Shown here: in pieces, positions 43,162 to 52,254 of the stretch | Layout of the letters: each line of letters opens with the position of its first letter | How positions within the stretch are numbered: position 1 is the stretch's first letter | Source of the DNA: Streptomyces sp. CBMA29 | GTDB taxonomy: Bacteria; Actinomycetota; Actinomycetes; Streptomycetales; Streptomycetaceae | Assembly (NCBI RefSeq): GCF_014596445.1 | Contig: NZ_MECL01000175.1 | Span: 1-64,000, forward strand | Length of the DNA: 64,000 bases | Reading direction: 5' to 3' | Translations under genes and position numbers: made by a program | Notes under the pieces: generated by a model | What the model was told of the DNA's origin: nothing | What the model saw: the letters and a program-made list of their open reading frames with translations, nothing else | The model's database searches: none

Positions 43162-45471
43162 TCACAGCTCCGCGCGCACCGTACGGGCCGCCGCCACCAG
43201 ATTCTCCAGCGACGCCTTCGTCTCGGGCCAGCCGCGGGTCTTCAGGCCGCAGTCGGGGTTGACCCACAGCCGCTCGGCGGGGATGGCGAGCAGGCCCTTG
43301 CGCAGCAGCGAGGCCGCCTCCCGCGCGTCGGGCACGCGCGGCGAGTGGATGTCGTACACGCCGGGTCCCGCCTCGCGCGGGTAGCCGTGCCCGGCCAGTT
43401 CGGTGGCGACCTGCATGTGGGAGCGGGCGGCCTCCAGGCTGATGACGTCGGCGTCGAGGTCGTCGATGGCCTGGACGATGTCGCCGAACTCGGCGTAGCA
43501 CATGTGGGTGTGGATCTGGGTGCCGGGAGCGACGGCGCCGGTGGTGAGCCGGAACGCCTCGGTGGCCCAGTCCAGGTACGCGGGCCGGTCGGCGGCGCGC
43601 AGCGGCAGGGTCTCGCGGAGCGCGGGCTCGTCCACCTGGATCACGGCGGCGCCCGCTGCTTCGAGGTCGGTGACCTCGTCCCGCAGGGCGAGGGCGACCT
43701 GTCGCGCGGTGTCGCCGAGCGGCTGGTCGTCGCGGACGAAGGACCAGGCCAGCATGGTGACGGGACCGGTGAGCATGCCCTTGACCGGGCGGTCGGTGAG
43801 CGACTGGGCGTACGACGTCCAGCGCACCGTCATCGGCTCCGGCCGGGAGATGTCCCCGGCCAGGACCGGCGGGCGCACGTACCGGGTGCCGTAGGACTGC
43901 ACCCAGCCGTGCCGGGTGGCGAGGTAGCCGGTGAGCTGCTCGGCGAAGTACTGCACCATGTCGTTGCGTTCGGGTTCGCCGTGTACGAGCACGTCGAGGC
44001 CGGTCTTCTCCTGGAAGGAGATGACCTCGCCGATCTCGGCCCTGATCCGCTCCTCGTACCCCGCGGTGTCGATCCGGCCGCTCCGCAGGTCGGCGCGGGC
44101 GGCGCGCAGTTCGTCGGTCTGCGGGAACGAGCCGATGGTGGTGGTCGGCAGCAGCGGCAGGCCGAGCCGGGCCCGCTGGGCGGCGGCGCGCTCGGTGTAC
44201 GGCTGCGAGCGGCGGCCGTCGGCGTCGGTGACGGCCGCGCTCCTGGCGCGTACGGCCGGGTCGCGGGTGATCGGGGAAGCGGCGCGGGAGGCGAGGGCGG
44301 CGCGGTTGGCGGCGATCTCGGCGGCGATGGTGTCGGTGCCCCCGGCCAGGCCCTTGGCGAGCGTCACGATCTCGGCGGTCTTCTGCGCGGCGAAGGCGAG
44401 CCAGCGCAGGATCCGCGGGTCGATGTCCCGCTCCGGCGCGGTGTCGAGCGGGACGTGCAGCAGCGAGCAGGACGCGGCGACGTCGACCCGGTCGGCGAAG
44501 CCGAGGAGGGTGGCGAGGGTGGCCAGCGACTTCTCGTAGTCGTTGATCCAGATGTTGCGGCCGTTGACAACGCCCGCGACGAGCCGCTTGCCCGGCAGTC
44601 CGCCGACGGCGGCGAGGTCGTCCAGATTCGCGGCGGCGGCGTCGGTGAAGTCCATCGCCAGGCCCTCGACCGGGGCCTTGGCCAGGACGGGCAGCGCCTC
44701 GCCGAGCCGGTCGAAGTACGAGGCGACCAGCAGCTTCGGCCGGTCGGTGAGGCCGCCGAGGTCGCGGTAGGCGCGGGCGGCGGCGTTCAGTTCGGCCGGG
44801 GTGCGGTCCTGGACGAGCGCGGGCTCGTCGAGCTGCGCCCAGGTGGCGCCCGCGGCGCGCAGGTCGGCGAGGACTTCCGCGTAGACGGGCAGCAGCCGGT
44901 CGAGCAGCGTCAGCGGCTCGAAGTCGGCGGCGACGCCGGGGGCGGGCTTGGCGAGCAGCAGGTACGTGACCGGGCCGACCAGGACGGGCCGGGCGGTGTG
45001 GCCGAGCGCGGCGGCCTCCTTGAACTCGGCGACCTGCTGGGCGGATTCGGCGGTGAAGACGGTGTCGGGGCCCAGTTCGGGGACGAGGTAGTGGTAGTTC
45101 GTGTCGAACCACTTGGTCATCTCCAGCGGCGCCACGTCCTGGGTGCCGCGGGCCATCGCGAAGTAGCCGTCGAGCGGGTCCGCGGTGACGGCGGCCCGGT
45201 GCCTCGGGGGGACGGCGCCGACCATGACACTGGTGTCCAGCATGTGGTCGTAGTACGAGAAGTCGCCGGTCGGCACTTCGTGGATGCCCGCTTCGGCCAG
45301 CTTCCGCCAGTTCGAGCGGCGCAGGTCCGCCGCGGTCTCCCGGAGGGCGTCGGCGGTGACGCGGCCCTTCCAGTAGCCCTCGACGGCCTTCTTCAGTTCA
45401 CGGTTCCCGCCCTGACGGGGGTAGCCGTACACGGTGGCCCGTGCTGCCGCGGCTGCGGACTTCGCTGTCAC
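43162..45471 (-). CDS. metE: Cobalamin-independent methionine synthase
   Basis: A 769-residue MetE of full family length. It transfers a methyl group from methyltetrahydropteroyl-triglutamate to homocysteine. N-terminal barrel begins TVYGYPRQGGNRELKKAVEG; the linker has LPTTTIGSFPQTDELRAAR; the catalytic barrel carries Zn ligands in IHTHMCYAEF (His and Cys) and NPDCGLKTRGW (last Cys), and IQVDEPALRETLPL with the acidic residues for homocysteine. The GTG start has AAGGAG 7 nt upstream. A cobalamin riboswitch precedes it, so expression should be switched off when B12 is available for MetH. Confidence 0.96.
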   Translation of the reverse strand: MTAKSAAAAARATVYGYPRQGGNRELKKAVEGYWKGRVTADALRETAADLRRSNWRKLAEAGIHEVPTGDFSYYDHMLDTSVMVGAVPPRHRAAVTADPLDGYFAMARGTQDVAPLEMTKWFDTNYHYLVPELGPDTVFTAESAQQVAEFKEAAALGHTARPVLVGPVTYLLLAKPAPGVAADFEPLTLLDRLLPVYAEVLADLRAAGATWAQLDEPALVQDRTPAELNAAARAYRDLGGLTDRPKLLVASYFDRLGEALPVLAKAPVEGLAMDFTDAAAANLDDLAAVGGLPGKRLVAGVVNGRNIWINDYEKSLATLATLLGFADRVDVAASCSLLHVPLDTAPERDIDPRILRWLAFAAQKTAEIVTLAKGLAGGTDTIAAEIAANRAALASRAASPITRDPAVRARSAAVTDADGRRSQPYTERAAAQRARLGLPLLPTTTIGSFPQTDELRAARADLRSGRIDTAGYEERIRAEIGEVISFQEKTGLDVLVHGEPERNDMVQYFAEQLTGYLATRHGWVQSYGTRYVRPPVLAGDISRPEPMTVRWTSYAQSLTDRPVKGMLTGPVTMLAWSFVRDDQPLGDTARQVALALRDEVTDLEAAGAAVIQVDEPALRETLPLRAADRPAYLDWATEAFRLTTGAVAPGTQIHTHMCYAEFGDIVQAIDDLDADVISLEAARSHMQVATELAGHGYPREAGPGVYDIHSPRVPDAREAASLLRKGLLAIPAERLWVNPDCGLKTRGWPETKASLENLVAAARTVRAEL

Positions 45472-45647
45472 GGAAATCTCCTTCGCGAGATGACTCCTGG
45501 CCTCCCGGCGACGGGACGCGAGCGCGAAAGGGAGGTGACAGACCCGACGGACCCACAGTGCCGTGGAAAGGCAGCGGTCCGTCCGATATGCACGCCGACC
45601 CGCCCACGAGGTCACCGGGATATCCGTACGCGAACGGTCGCGCACGG

Positions 45648-45852
45648 GCGACGGGCAGGTCTTCGGACTCGCGGGCACGTCCGCCTGAGGCGGACACCTA
45701 CTGACCGTCGCTTCCCAGGTCCGGTACGTCGGACCCAGTGCGTATGACGGCGGTCGTTCCCACTCACCGCTGCGGGGCAGTCCCGGATTCCCACCGGGTT
45801 CCCTCTTACGACGCGACCGCCTGGCTGACGGACGCGAACCTGTCGCACCGGC
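45648..45852 (-). ncRNA. Cobalamin (B12) riboswitch upstream of metE
   Basis: On the minus strand the conserved core can be read in order: AGAGGGAACCCGGTGGGAAT, CTGCCCCGCAGCGGTGAG, CACTGGG, CTGGGAAGCGACGG, TAGGTG, and the B12 box AGTCCGAAGACCTGCC (45669-45654). The stretch to the start codon (45472-45647) holds no gene; it includes an 8-bp stem GACGGACC/GGTCCGTC (45546-45583) that may belong to the expression platform. No U-tract is visible, so translational control is more likely than termination. Confidence 0.93.
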
Positions 45853-45909
45853 CAGGCTAGAGCGCGGACCCCCCTGCGGTCACCTCGGCCCACATTCCGG
45901 ACCGTGACC

Positions 45910-47361
45910 TCAGCCGCCGGCGGAGGTCTCCACCGGGTACGGCACGAAGGTGCGGCGGTCGGGGTCGACGGAGAGGCGGCCGCCGGCCGGGGGGCGGGCG
46001 CGTTGGGCGCAGTCGCGGCGTTCGCAACTGCGGCAGCCCAGGCCGATCGGGGTGGCGGCGCGGGGGTCGTCGAGGGCGACGCCCTCGGCGTAGACGAGGC
46101 GGTGGGCGTGCCGCAGTTCGCAGCCGAGGGCGACGGCGAATTCGGCGCGGGGCGCGCGGTGGCCCGCGCCGCCTCGGGTGACGGTGCGGGCGACCCAGAA
46201 GTAGCGCTTGCCGTCGGGCATTTCGGCGACCTGGGTGAGGACGCGGCCCGGCGCGGAGAAGGCCGCGTAGACCGTCCACAGCGGGCAGGTGCCGCCGAAG
46301 CGGGAGAAGTGGAAGTCGGTGGCGGACTGGCGTTTGGAGACGTTCCCCGCCCGGTCCACCCGCAGGAAGGAGAAGGGGACGCCGCGCGCGCCGGAGCGTT
46401 GCAGGGTGCTGAGGCGGTGGCAGACGGTCTCGAAGCCGACGCCGAAGCGGGCTTGGAGCAGTTCGATGTCGTACCGCAATTCCTCGGCGGCGCTCCGGAA
46501 CGCGGTGTACGGCATCAGCAGGGCGCCCGCGAAGTAGTTGGCGAGGCCGATCCTCACCAGGTCGGCGGACCGGGCGGAGGTCAGGGCGGCGGAGCCGACC
46601 AGGGTGTCGAGCAGCGGGCGGTGCTCCAACAGGGCGATCTGCGTGGCGAGTTGGAAGGCCCGGCGGCCGTCGGTCAGCCAGGGCGACAGGAACAGCAGGC
46701 CGTGCGCGGGGTCAAAGCGGCGTACGTCGGCGGACCGTTCGGGGGCGGCCTCGACCACGGTGACGCGGTGGCGCTCGGCCAAGTGCCGCCGCAGGACGTC
46801 GGCGGCCGTACGCGCCGAGTCGAGACCCCAGGCCCGCGCCGCGTCCTCGGCTGCGCTGTCGAGCTGTTCGAAGTGGTTGTGGTGGGCGTAGAAGAAGTCC
46901 CTGACCTCGTCGTGCGGTTCGGCGGGCGGCAGGGTGCTGAGCGGGGCCGGGGCGCCGGACGCGCCGGTGTCGGCGGAGGCCAGCGCCGCCACCTGCTCCG
47001 CGGCGTCCCGGTAGCGGTGGTGCAGGGCGACCAGGGCGCGGGCGACCTCGGGGTGGTCGCGGACGATCTCGGCGACCTCGTCGGCAGGGACGGACACGCC
47101 GGTGGCCTCGTCGCCGAGCGCGGTCCGCAGGTCCGTGCCGAGCCGCTCCTGCGCGGCCTCGGAGAAGAACTCCGGATCCACGCCCAGCACCTCGGCGATG
47201 CGCAGCAGCACCGGGGCGGTCAGCGGGCGCTGGCTGTGCTCGATCTGGTTGAGATAGCTGGTCGAGATGCCGAGGGCGCGGGCCAGTTCGACCTGGTTCA
47301 TACCGCGCTCGGCCCGCAGCCTGCGCAGCTTGGCGTGTGCGTAGATCTTCCGTACCGCCAT
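45910..47361 (-). CDS. prpR: PrpR/RamB-type regulator of propionate metabolism
   Basis: A 483-residue short-chain fatty-acyl regulator. N-terminal XRE helix-turn-helix (KLRRLRAERGMNQVELARAL, SYLNQIEHSQRPLT), an IrrE/ImmA-like middle domain and the C-terminal ScfR domain (FHFSRFGGTCPLWTVYAAF). The tail has GCRSCERRDC with Cys443, Cys446 and Cys451, matching the Fe-S cluster site described for mycobacterial PrpR. Members bind short acyl-CoA and activate the methylcitrate cycle. Divergent from prpD with phased repeats between them. Start MAVRKIYAHAK fits the family; the longer frame is shadow. Confidence 0.9.
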   Translation of the reverse strand: MAVRKIYAHAKLRRLRAERGMNQVELARALGISTSYLNQIEHSQRPLTAPVLLRIAEVLGVDPEFFSEAAQERLGTDLRTALGDEATGVSVPADEVAEIVRDHPEVARALVALHHRYRDAAEQVAALASADTGASGAPAPLSTLPPAEPHDEVRDFFYAHHNHFEQLDSAAEDAARAWGLDSARTAADVLRRHLAERHRVTVVEAAPERSADVRRFDPAHGLLFLSPWLTDGRRAFQLATQIALLEHRPLLDTLVGSAALTSARSADLVRIGLANYFAGALLMPYTAFRSAAEELRYDIELLQARFGVGFETVCHRLSTLQRSGARGVPFSFLRVDRAGNVSKRQSATDFHFSRFGGTCPLWTVYAAFSAPGRVLTQVAEMPDGKRYFWVARTVTRGGAGHRAPRAEFAVALGCELRHAHRLVYAEGVALDDPRAATPIGLGCRSCERRDCAQRARPPAGGRLSVDPDRRTFVPYPVETSAGG

Positions 47362-47427
47362 GCTCGCCCCGTGCCTCTCCGCCGCTTCCGTGTGCCCTCC
47401 GAAGGCGTGTCGCACGCGCCCGGCACC

Positions 47428-47476
47428 TGCGAAGCTATCATCCGCAAAATTCGCAGAATTCGCAGATCCGCAGGAC
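47428..47476. promoter_or_regulatory. Phased 9-bp repeats, probable PrpR operator
   Basis: Four 9-bp units TCCGCAAAA, TTCGCAGAA, TTCGCAGAT and CCGCAGGAC run from 47441, preceded by the inverted half-site TGCGAA. They resemble the TTTGCAAA-type sites of mycobacterial PrpR/RamB and lie in the 287-nt prpR-prpD divergent region. Confidence 0.65.
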
Positions 47477-47648
47477 ACGACGGTACGGATTCCGCAGCGT
47501 GGAGCCGTCGCACCGCGCCGCGCGAGGGGGAATGCTCGACTCGTGACGGTGCGTACGTCGCGCGAGGAGCGGGGCGGAGCCTCGGCGCGTACGGGCATCG
47601 GCGAACAGCCGGCGATGAACTGACAGTGACGAACCCGCGAGGAGTCCC

Positions 47649-49169
47649 GTGATCGACCACCAGGTACGTGTCCATCCCAGCGCCGACCGGCTGCCGCGCG
47701 AGGAGCAGCTCGCGTGGAAGCTGGCCGCCGTCGCGACCGGCACGCAGGAGGCCGCGGAGCTGGACCCGGCGGCCGTGGACATGGCCGTCAACCGGGTGAT
47801 CGACAACGCGGCGGTCGCGACCGCGTCCCTGCGCCGCAGGCCGGTCGCCGTGGCGCGGGCGCAGGCGGCTCCACACACCGCCGCGCCCGGCGCGTCGGTC
47901 TTCGGCACGGACCCCGGCCGCCGCGTCTCCCCCGAATGGGCGGCCTGGGCCAACGGCACGGCGGTGCGCGAGCTGGACTTCCACGACACCTTCCTCGCCG
48001 CCGACTACTCCCACCCCGGGGACAACATCCCGCCGCTGCTGGCCGTGGCCCAGCACACCGGTCGCTCCGGGGCCGATCTGCTGCGCGGCGTGGTCGCCGC
48101 GTACGAGATCCACGTCGCCCTGGTGAAGGCCATCTGCCTGCACGCCCACCGGATCGACCACGTCGCGCACCTGAGCGCGGCGACCGCCTGCGGGCTCGGC
48201 GCGATGCTGCGGCTGCCGACTGAGGTCGTCCACCAGGCCGTCGGGCAGGCGGTGCACACCACGACGGCGACCCGGCAGTCCCGCAAGGGCGAGATCTCCA
48301 CCTGGAAGGCGTTCGCCCCGGCCTTCGCGGGGAAGGCCGCGATCGAGGCGGTGGACCGAGCGATGCGCGGCGAGGGCGCCCCGTCGCCGATCTACGAGGG
48401 CGAGGACGGTTTCCTCGCCTGGCTGCTGGACGGCCCCAAGGCGTCGTACACGGTGTCGCTGCCGGAGCCGGGTGAGCCGCGCCGGGCGATCCTGGAGACG
48501 TACACCAAGGAACACTCTGCCGAGTACCAGGCGCAGGCGGTCATCGATCTGGCCCGCAGGATGCGGGAGAAGGCCGGACCGCTGGCGCGGGTGCGGGAGA
48601 TCGTGCTGCACACCAGCCGCCACACGCACGACGTGATCGGTTCCGGGGCCGGTGACCCGCAGAAGTACGACCCGAAGGCCAGCCGCGAGACGCTCGACCA
48701 CTCGGTGCCGTACATCTTCGCCGTCGCGCTGGAGGACGGCGCCTGGCACCACGAGCGCAGTTACGCGCCGGAGCGGGCGGGGCGGCCGCAGACCGTGGAG
48801 CTGTGGCGGAAGATCTCCACGGTGGAGGACCCGGAGTGGACCCGCCGCTACCACGACCCGGACCCTCGGCGCCGGGCCTTCGGCGGCCGGGCCGTGATCA
48901 CCCTCGCCGACGGCACCGTGATCGAGGACGAGCTGGCCGTCGCCGACGCGCACCCGGCGGGCGCCCGGCCATTCGACCGGGCCGGTTACACCGGCAAATT
49001 CCGCACGCTCGCCGAGGGCGTCGTCTCCCCCGGCGCGCAGGAGGCGTTCCTGGACGCGGCGGGCCGGCTCGCCGACCTCGACACCGCGGGACTCGCCGGT
49101 CTCTTCCCGGCCGTCGACACCGCCGCCGTCGCCGCGTACGACGCGCAGCTCCCGAAGGGCCTGTTCTGA
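47649..49169 (+). CDS. prpD: 2-methylcitrate dehydratase
   Basis: A 506-residue MmgE/PrpD family enzyme that dehydrates 2-methylcitrate in propionyl-CoA breakdown. Diagnostic segments: ANGTAVRELDFHDTFLAADY with active-site residues, HPGDNIPPLLAVAQ, RKGEISTWKAFAPAFAGKAA, and the C-terminal domain with DPKASRETLDHSVPYIFAVA and RRRAFGGRAVITLADGT. GTG start with GAGGAG 4-5 nt upstream. First gene of prpDBC; its TGA overlaps the prpB ATG by one nucleotide. Confidence 0.95.
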   Translation: MIDHQVRVHPSADRLPREEQLAWKLAAVATGTQEAAELDPAAVDMAVNRVIDNAAVATASLRRRPVAVARAQAAPHTAAPGASVFGTDPGRRVSPEWAAWANGTAVRELDFHDTFLAADYSHPGDNIPPLLAVAQHTGRSGADLLRGVVAAYEIHVALVKAICLHAHRIDHVAHLSAATACGLGAMLRLPTEVVHQAVGQAVHTTTATRQSRKGEISTWKAFAPAFAGKAAIEAVDRAMRGEGAPSPIYEGEDGFLAWLLDGPKASYTVSLPEPGEPRRAILETYTKEHSAEYQAQAVIDLARRMREKAGPLARVREIVLHTSRHTHDVIGSGAGDPQKYDPKASRETLDHSVPYIFAVALEDGAWHHERSYAPERAGRPQTVELWRKISTVEDPEWTRRYHDPDPRRRAFGGRAVITLADGTVIEDELAVADAHPAGARPFDRAGYTGKFRTLAEGVVSPGAQEAFLDAAGRLADLDTAGLAGLFPAVDTAAVAAYDAQLPKGLF

Positions 49170-50074
49170 TGCTGCACACCCGCACCACTCCTGCCGAGCG
49201 GCGTCAGGCGCTCCGTGAACGGCTCGCTTCAGGGCGGCTGTTGCAGATGCCGGGCGCGGTCAGCCCGTACTCGGCGAAGCTCATCGAGGACCACGGCTTC
49301 GAGGCGGCGTATCTGTCCGGCGCCGTACTCGCCGCCGAACTGTGCCTGCCCGACATCGGGTTGACGACATCGACCGAGGTCGCCGCCCGCGCCCAGCAGG
49401 TCACCCGGGTCACCGACCTGCCGGTCCTGGTCGACGCCGACACCGGCTTCGGCGCGCCGGTCAACGCCGCCCGTACGGTGCAGCTCTTCGAGGACGCGGG
49501 CCTGGCGGGCATGCACCTGGAGGACCAGACCGGCGTCAAGCGCTGCGGGCACCTCGACGGCAAGACGCTCGTGTCCCGCGAGGAGATGGTGCAGCGGGTA
49601 CGGGCCGCCGCCGACGCCCGGCGCGACGACGGCTTCCTGCTGATGGCCCGCACCGACGCGCGCGGTGTCGAGGGACTGGACGCGGCGATCGAGCGCGCCA
49701 AGGCATACGTGGACGCGGGCGCCGACGCGGTCTTCCCCGAAGCGCTCGCCGACGAGGCCGAATTCGCCGCTTTCCGCGAGGCCGTGGACGTACCGCTGCT
49801 GGCCAACATGACGGAATTCGGCAAGGGTCCGCTGCTGTCCGCGAGCAGGCTGGAGAGCCTGGGCTACAACATCGCGCTCTACCCGGTCACGCTCTTCCGG
49901 CTCGCCAACGGCGCCATTGAGGACGGCCTGCGGACGCTGGCCGCCGAGGGCACCCAGGCATCCCTGCTGCCGAGGATGCAGACCCGCTCCCGGCTCTACG
50001 AAGTCCTCGGATACGAGGACTACACGGCCTTCGACTCCGCGGTCTTCGACTTCAGCCTGCCGCCCGGCGCCTGA
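49169..50074 (+). CDS. prpB: Methylisocitrate lyase
   Basis: A 301-residue isocitrate-lyase superfamily enzyme that cleaves 2-methylisocitrate to pyruvate and succinate. Catalytic Cys126 lies in KRCGHLDGK, the PrpB form of the motif; Mg-binding DADTGFG (89-95), MHLEDQ (115-120) and LMARTDAR are intact. The TGATG junction with prpD implies translational coupling. Confidence 0.95.
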   Translation: MLHTRTTPAERRQALRERLASGRLLQMPGAVSPYSAKLIEDHGFEAAYLSGAVLAAELCLPDIGLTTSTEVAARAQQVTRVTDLPVLVDADTGFGAPVNAARTVQLFEDAGLAGMHLEDQTGVKRCGHLDGKTLVSREEMVQRVRAAADARRDDGFLLMARTDARGVEGLDAAIERAKAYVDAGADAVFPEALADEAEFAAFREAVDVPLLANMTEFGKGPLLSASRLESLGYNIALYPVTLFRLANGAIEDGLRTLAAEGTQASLLPRMQTRSRLYEVLGYEDYTAFDSAVFDFSLPPGA

Positions 50075-50126
50075 ACTCCGCACCGCCCCGCTCACCTCAC
50101 CCGCACCCTCTTCCCGAGGAGCCCCC

Positions 50127-51272
50127 ATGACCACCGCCGTGCCCGTCACGCCCGACATCCGCCGCGGTCTCGCCGGTGTCTACGTCGACACCACCGAGAT
50201 CTCGACCGTCATCGCGGAGACCAACTCCCTGACCTACCGCGGCTATCCGGTCCAGGATCTCGCCGCCCGCCGGTCGTTCGAGGAGGTCGCCCACCTCCTG
50301 TGGTTCGGAGAGCTGCCGGATGCCGCGCAGCTCGGCGAATTCCGGGCGCGCGAAAGGGCGTTGCGGCCCCTGGACCGCACCACCGCGGAGCTCTTGGTCC
50401 GGCTGCCGGAGAGCTGTCACCCGATGGACGTCCTGCGCACCGCCGTCAGCTTCTTCGGCGCCGAGGACCCCGCGGAGGACGACGGCAGCCCGGCCGCCAA
50501 CCGCGCCAAGTCCCTTTCCCTGCTGGCCAAACTGCCGACCGTGGTCGCCGCCGACCACCGCAGGCGGCACGGCCTGGCCCCCGTACAGCCCGATCCGTCG
50601 CTCGGCTACGCGGAGAACTTCTTCCACATGTGCTTCGGCCGGGTGCCGGAGCCCGAGGTGGTGCGCTGCTTCGAGATCTCGCTGATCCTGTACGCGGAGC
50701 ACAGCTTCAACGCCTCGACGTTCACCGCGCGGGTCGTCACCTCCACGCTCTCCGACCTCTACAGCGCGGTCACCGCCGCCATCGGCGCGCTCAAGGGGCC
50801 ACTGCACGGCGGTGCCAACGAGGCCGTGATGCACATGCTCAACGAGATCGGGGACCCGCTAAAGGCCGAGGCGTGGCTGGACGAGGCGCTGGCCGCCAAG
50901 CGCAAGATCATGGGCTTCGGGCACCGCGTCTACAAGCACGGCGACTCCCGCGTCCCGATCATGCAGGAGGCCACCGACCGGCTGGTCGCCCGCGCCGGTG
51001 ACCCCGGGACGGCCCGGCTGGCGACCCTGCACGCCGCGCTGCGGCACGCCATGGTCAGTGGCAAGGGCATCCACCCCAACCTCGACTATCCGGCGGGGCT
51101 CGCGTACCACCTGATGGGCTTCGACATCCCGACCTTCACGCCGATCTTCGTGATGAGCCGCATCACCGGCTGGACCGCGCACATCACCGAGCAGCTCGAA
51201 CACAACGCCCTGATCCGACCGTTGGCGTCCTACGACGGTCAGGGGCAGCGGGCGGTGCCGAACGCGTCCTGA
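50127..51272 (+). CDS. prpC: 2-methylcitrate synthase / citrate synthase
   Basis: A 381-residue type II-like small citrate synthase. Catalytic residues are His227 (GPLHGGANE), His266 (GFGHRVYK) and Asp320 (LDYPAG); substrate-contact His192 lies in EHSFNAST. Position behind prpD and prpB shows that it condenses propionyl-CoA with oxaloacetate, although such enzymes usually also accept acetyl-CoA. GAGGAG lies 6 nt before the ATG, 52 nt after prpB. It is convergent with uppP with only 18 nt between stops. Confidence 0.93.
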   Translation: MTTAVPVTPDIRRGLAGVYVDTTEISTVIAETNSLTYRGYPVQDLAARRSFEEVAHLLWFGELPDAAQLGEFRARERALRPLDRTTAELLVRLPESCHPMDVLRTAVSFFGAEDPAEDDGSPAANRAKSLSLLAKLPTVVAADHRRRHGLAPVQPDPSLGYAENFFHMCFGRVPEPEVVRCFEISLILYAEHSFNASTFTARVVTSTLSDLYSAVTAAIGALKGPLHGGANEAVMHMLNEIGDPLKAEAWLDEALAAKRKIMGFGHRVYKHGDSRVPIMQEATDRLVARAGDPGTARLATLHAALRHAMVSGKGIHPNLDYPAGLAYHLMGFDIPTFTPIFVMSRITGWTAHITEQLEHNALIRPLASYDGQGQRAVPNAS

Positions 51273-51290
51273 CCCGGTCAGGTCCGCGCT

Positions 51291-52136
51291 CTAGCCGGAG
51301 GTGGCGCCCGCGCCCGCCGCGACCGCGCCCGTCGCCACCAGAGCGATGATCACCACGCCGAGCAGCACCCGGTAGATCACGAACGGCGTGAAGCTGCGGT
51401 GGGAGATGTACTTCAGGAACCAGGCGATGGCCGCGTAGCCCACCGCGAAGGCGATGACCGTGGCCAGCATCGTCGGGCCCCAGGCGGGCGCCGGGCCGCT
51501 GCCGAGCTTGAACAGCTCCAGACCGCCGGAGGCCAGTACGGCGGGGATGGCCAGCAGGAACGAGTAGCGGGCGGCGGCCTCGCGGCTGTAGCCGAGGAAG
51601 AGTCCGGCGCTGATGGTGCCGCCGGAGCGGGAGACGCCGGGGATCAGGGCGAGCGACTGCGCCAGGCCGTACCAGAGGGAGTGCCGGAAGGTCAGTTCGG
51701 TGATCGGCTTGGGGCGGCGCACGGCGCGGGTGCGGTCGGCGACCGCCAGGACGAGTCCGAACAGGATCAGGACGGTGCCGGTGATCCGCAGGTCGCGCAG
51801 GCTGGTCTCGATGGTGTGCTGGAAACCGGCGCCCAGGATGGCGATCGGGATCGTACCGACGATCACGAACCAGCCCATCCGCGCGTCGTGGTCCTTGCGG
51901 CGCTCGGGGTGGAACAGCGACGCGGTCCACGCCTTGACGATGGCGGCGATGTCGCGGCGGAAGTAGATCAGCACGGCGGTCTCCGTGCCCAGTTGGGTGA
52001 CCGCGGTGAAGGCCGCTCCGGGGTCGTCCCATCCGGCGAGGACGGAGACCACGCGTATGTGCGCGCTCGACGACACCGGCAGGAATTCGGTCAGACCCTG
52101 CACAAGGCCCAGGACAGCGGCGGTGAACCAGGACAC
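51291..52136 (-). CDS. uppP: Undecaprenyl-diphosphatase
   Basis: A 281-residue UppP/BacA membrane enzyme with eight helices that recycles the cell-wall lipid carrier by removing one phosphate from C55-PP. Both active-site blocks are intact: VQGLTEFLPVSSSAH near the N-terminus and ALIPGVSRSGGTISAG in the second half. GTG 52136 (VSWFTAAVLG) is used because the family begins just before GLVQGLTEF; a 52-residue longer frame would run through a terminator hairpin. Overexpression of this family gives bacitracin resistance. Confidence 0.95.
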   Translation of the reverse strand: MSWFTAAVLGLVQGLTEFLPVSSSAHIRVVSVLAGWDDPGAAFTAVTQLGTETAVLIYFRRDIAAIVKAWTASLFHPERRKDHDARMGWFVIVGTIPIAILGAGFQHTIETSLRDLRITGTVLILFGLVLAVADRTRAVRRPKPITELTFRHSLWYGLAQSLALIPGVSRSGGTISAGLFLGYSREAAARYSFLLAIPAVLASGGLELFKLGSGPAPAWGPTMLATVIAFAVGYAAIAWFLKYISHRSFTPFVIYRVLLGVVIIALVATGAVAAGAGATSG

Positions 52137-52202
52137 GGCGGGGTGCTCCGGGGAGAGTTCGAGGGGAGGGTGGGTGAAGCGGGTGACGGCGTGCGCGGAG
52201 TC

Positions 52203-52243
52203 GGGCCGGGGCCGCCCGAAGGGAATTCGGGCGGCCCCGGCCC
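52203..52243 (-). terminator. Terminator after terD
   Basis: A perfect 18-bp inverted repeat (GGGCCGGGGCCGCCCGAA and its complement) with a 5-nt loop, 11 nt past the terD stop. Confidence 0.82.
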
Positions 52244-52254
52244 GGCCGAGGACG

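Noticed and set aside
47428..47476. Iteron-type replication or attachment site
   Set aside because: Repeats are few, lie exactly in the prpR-prpD divergent promoter and no replication or integrase gene is near.
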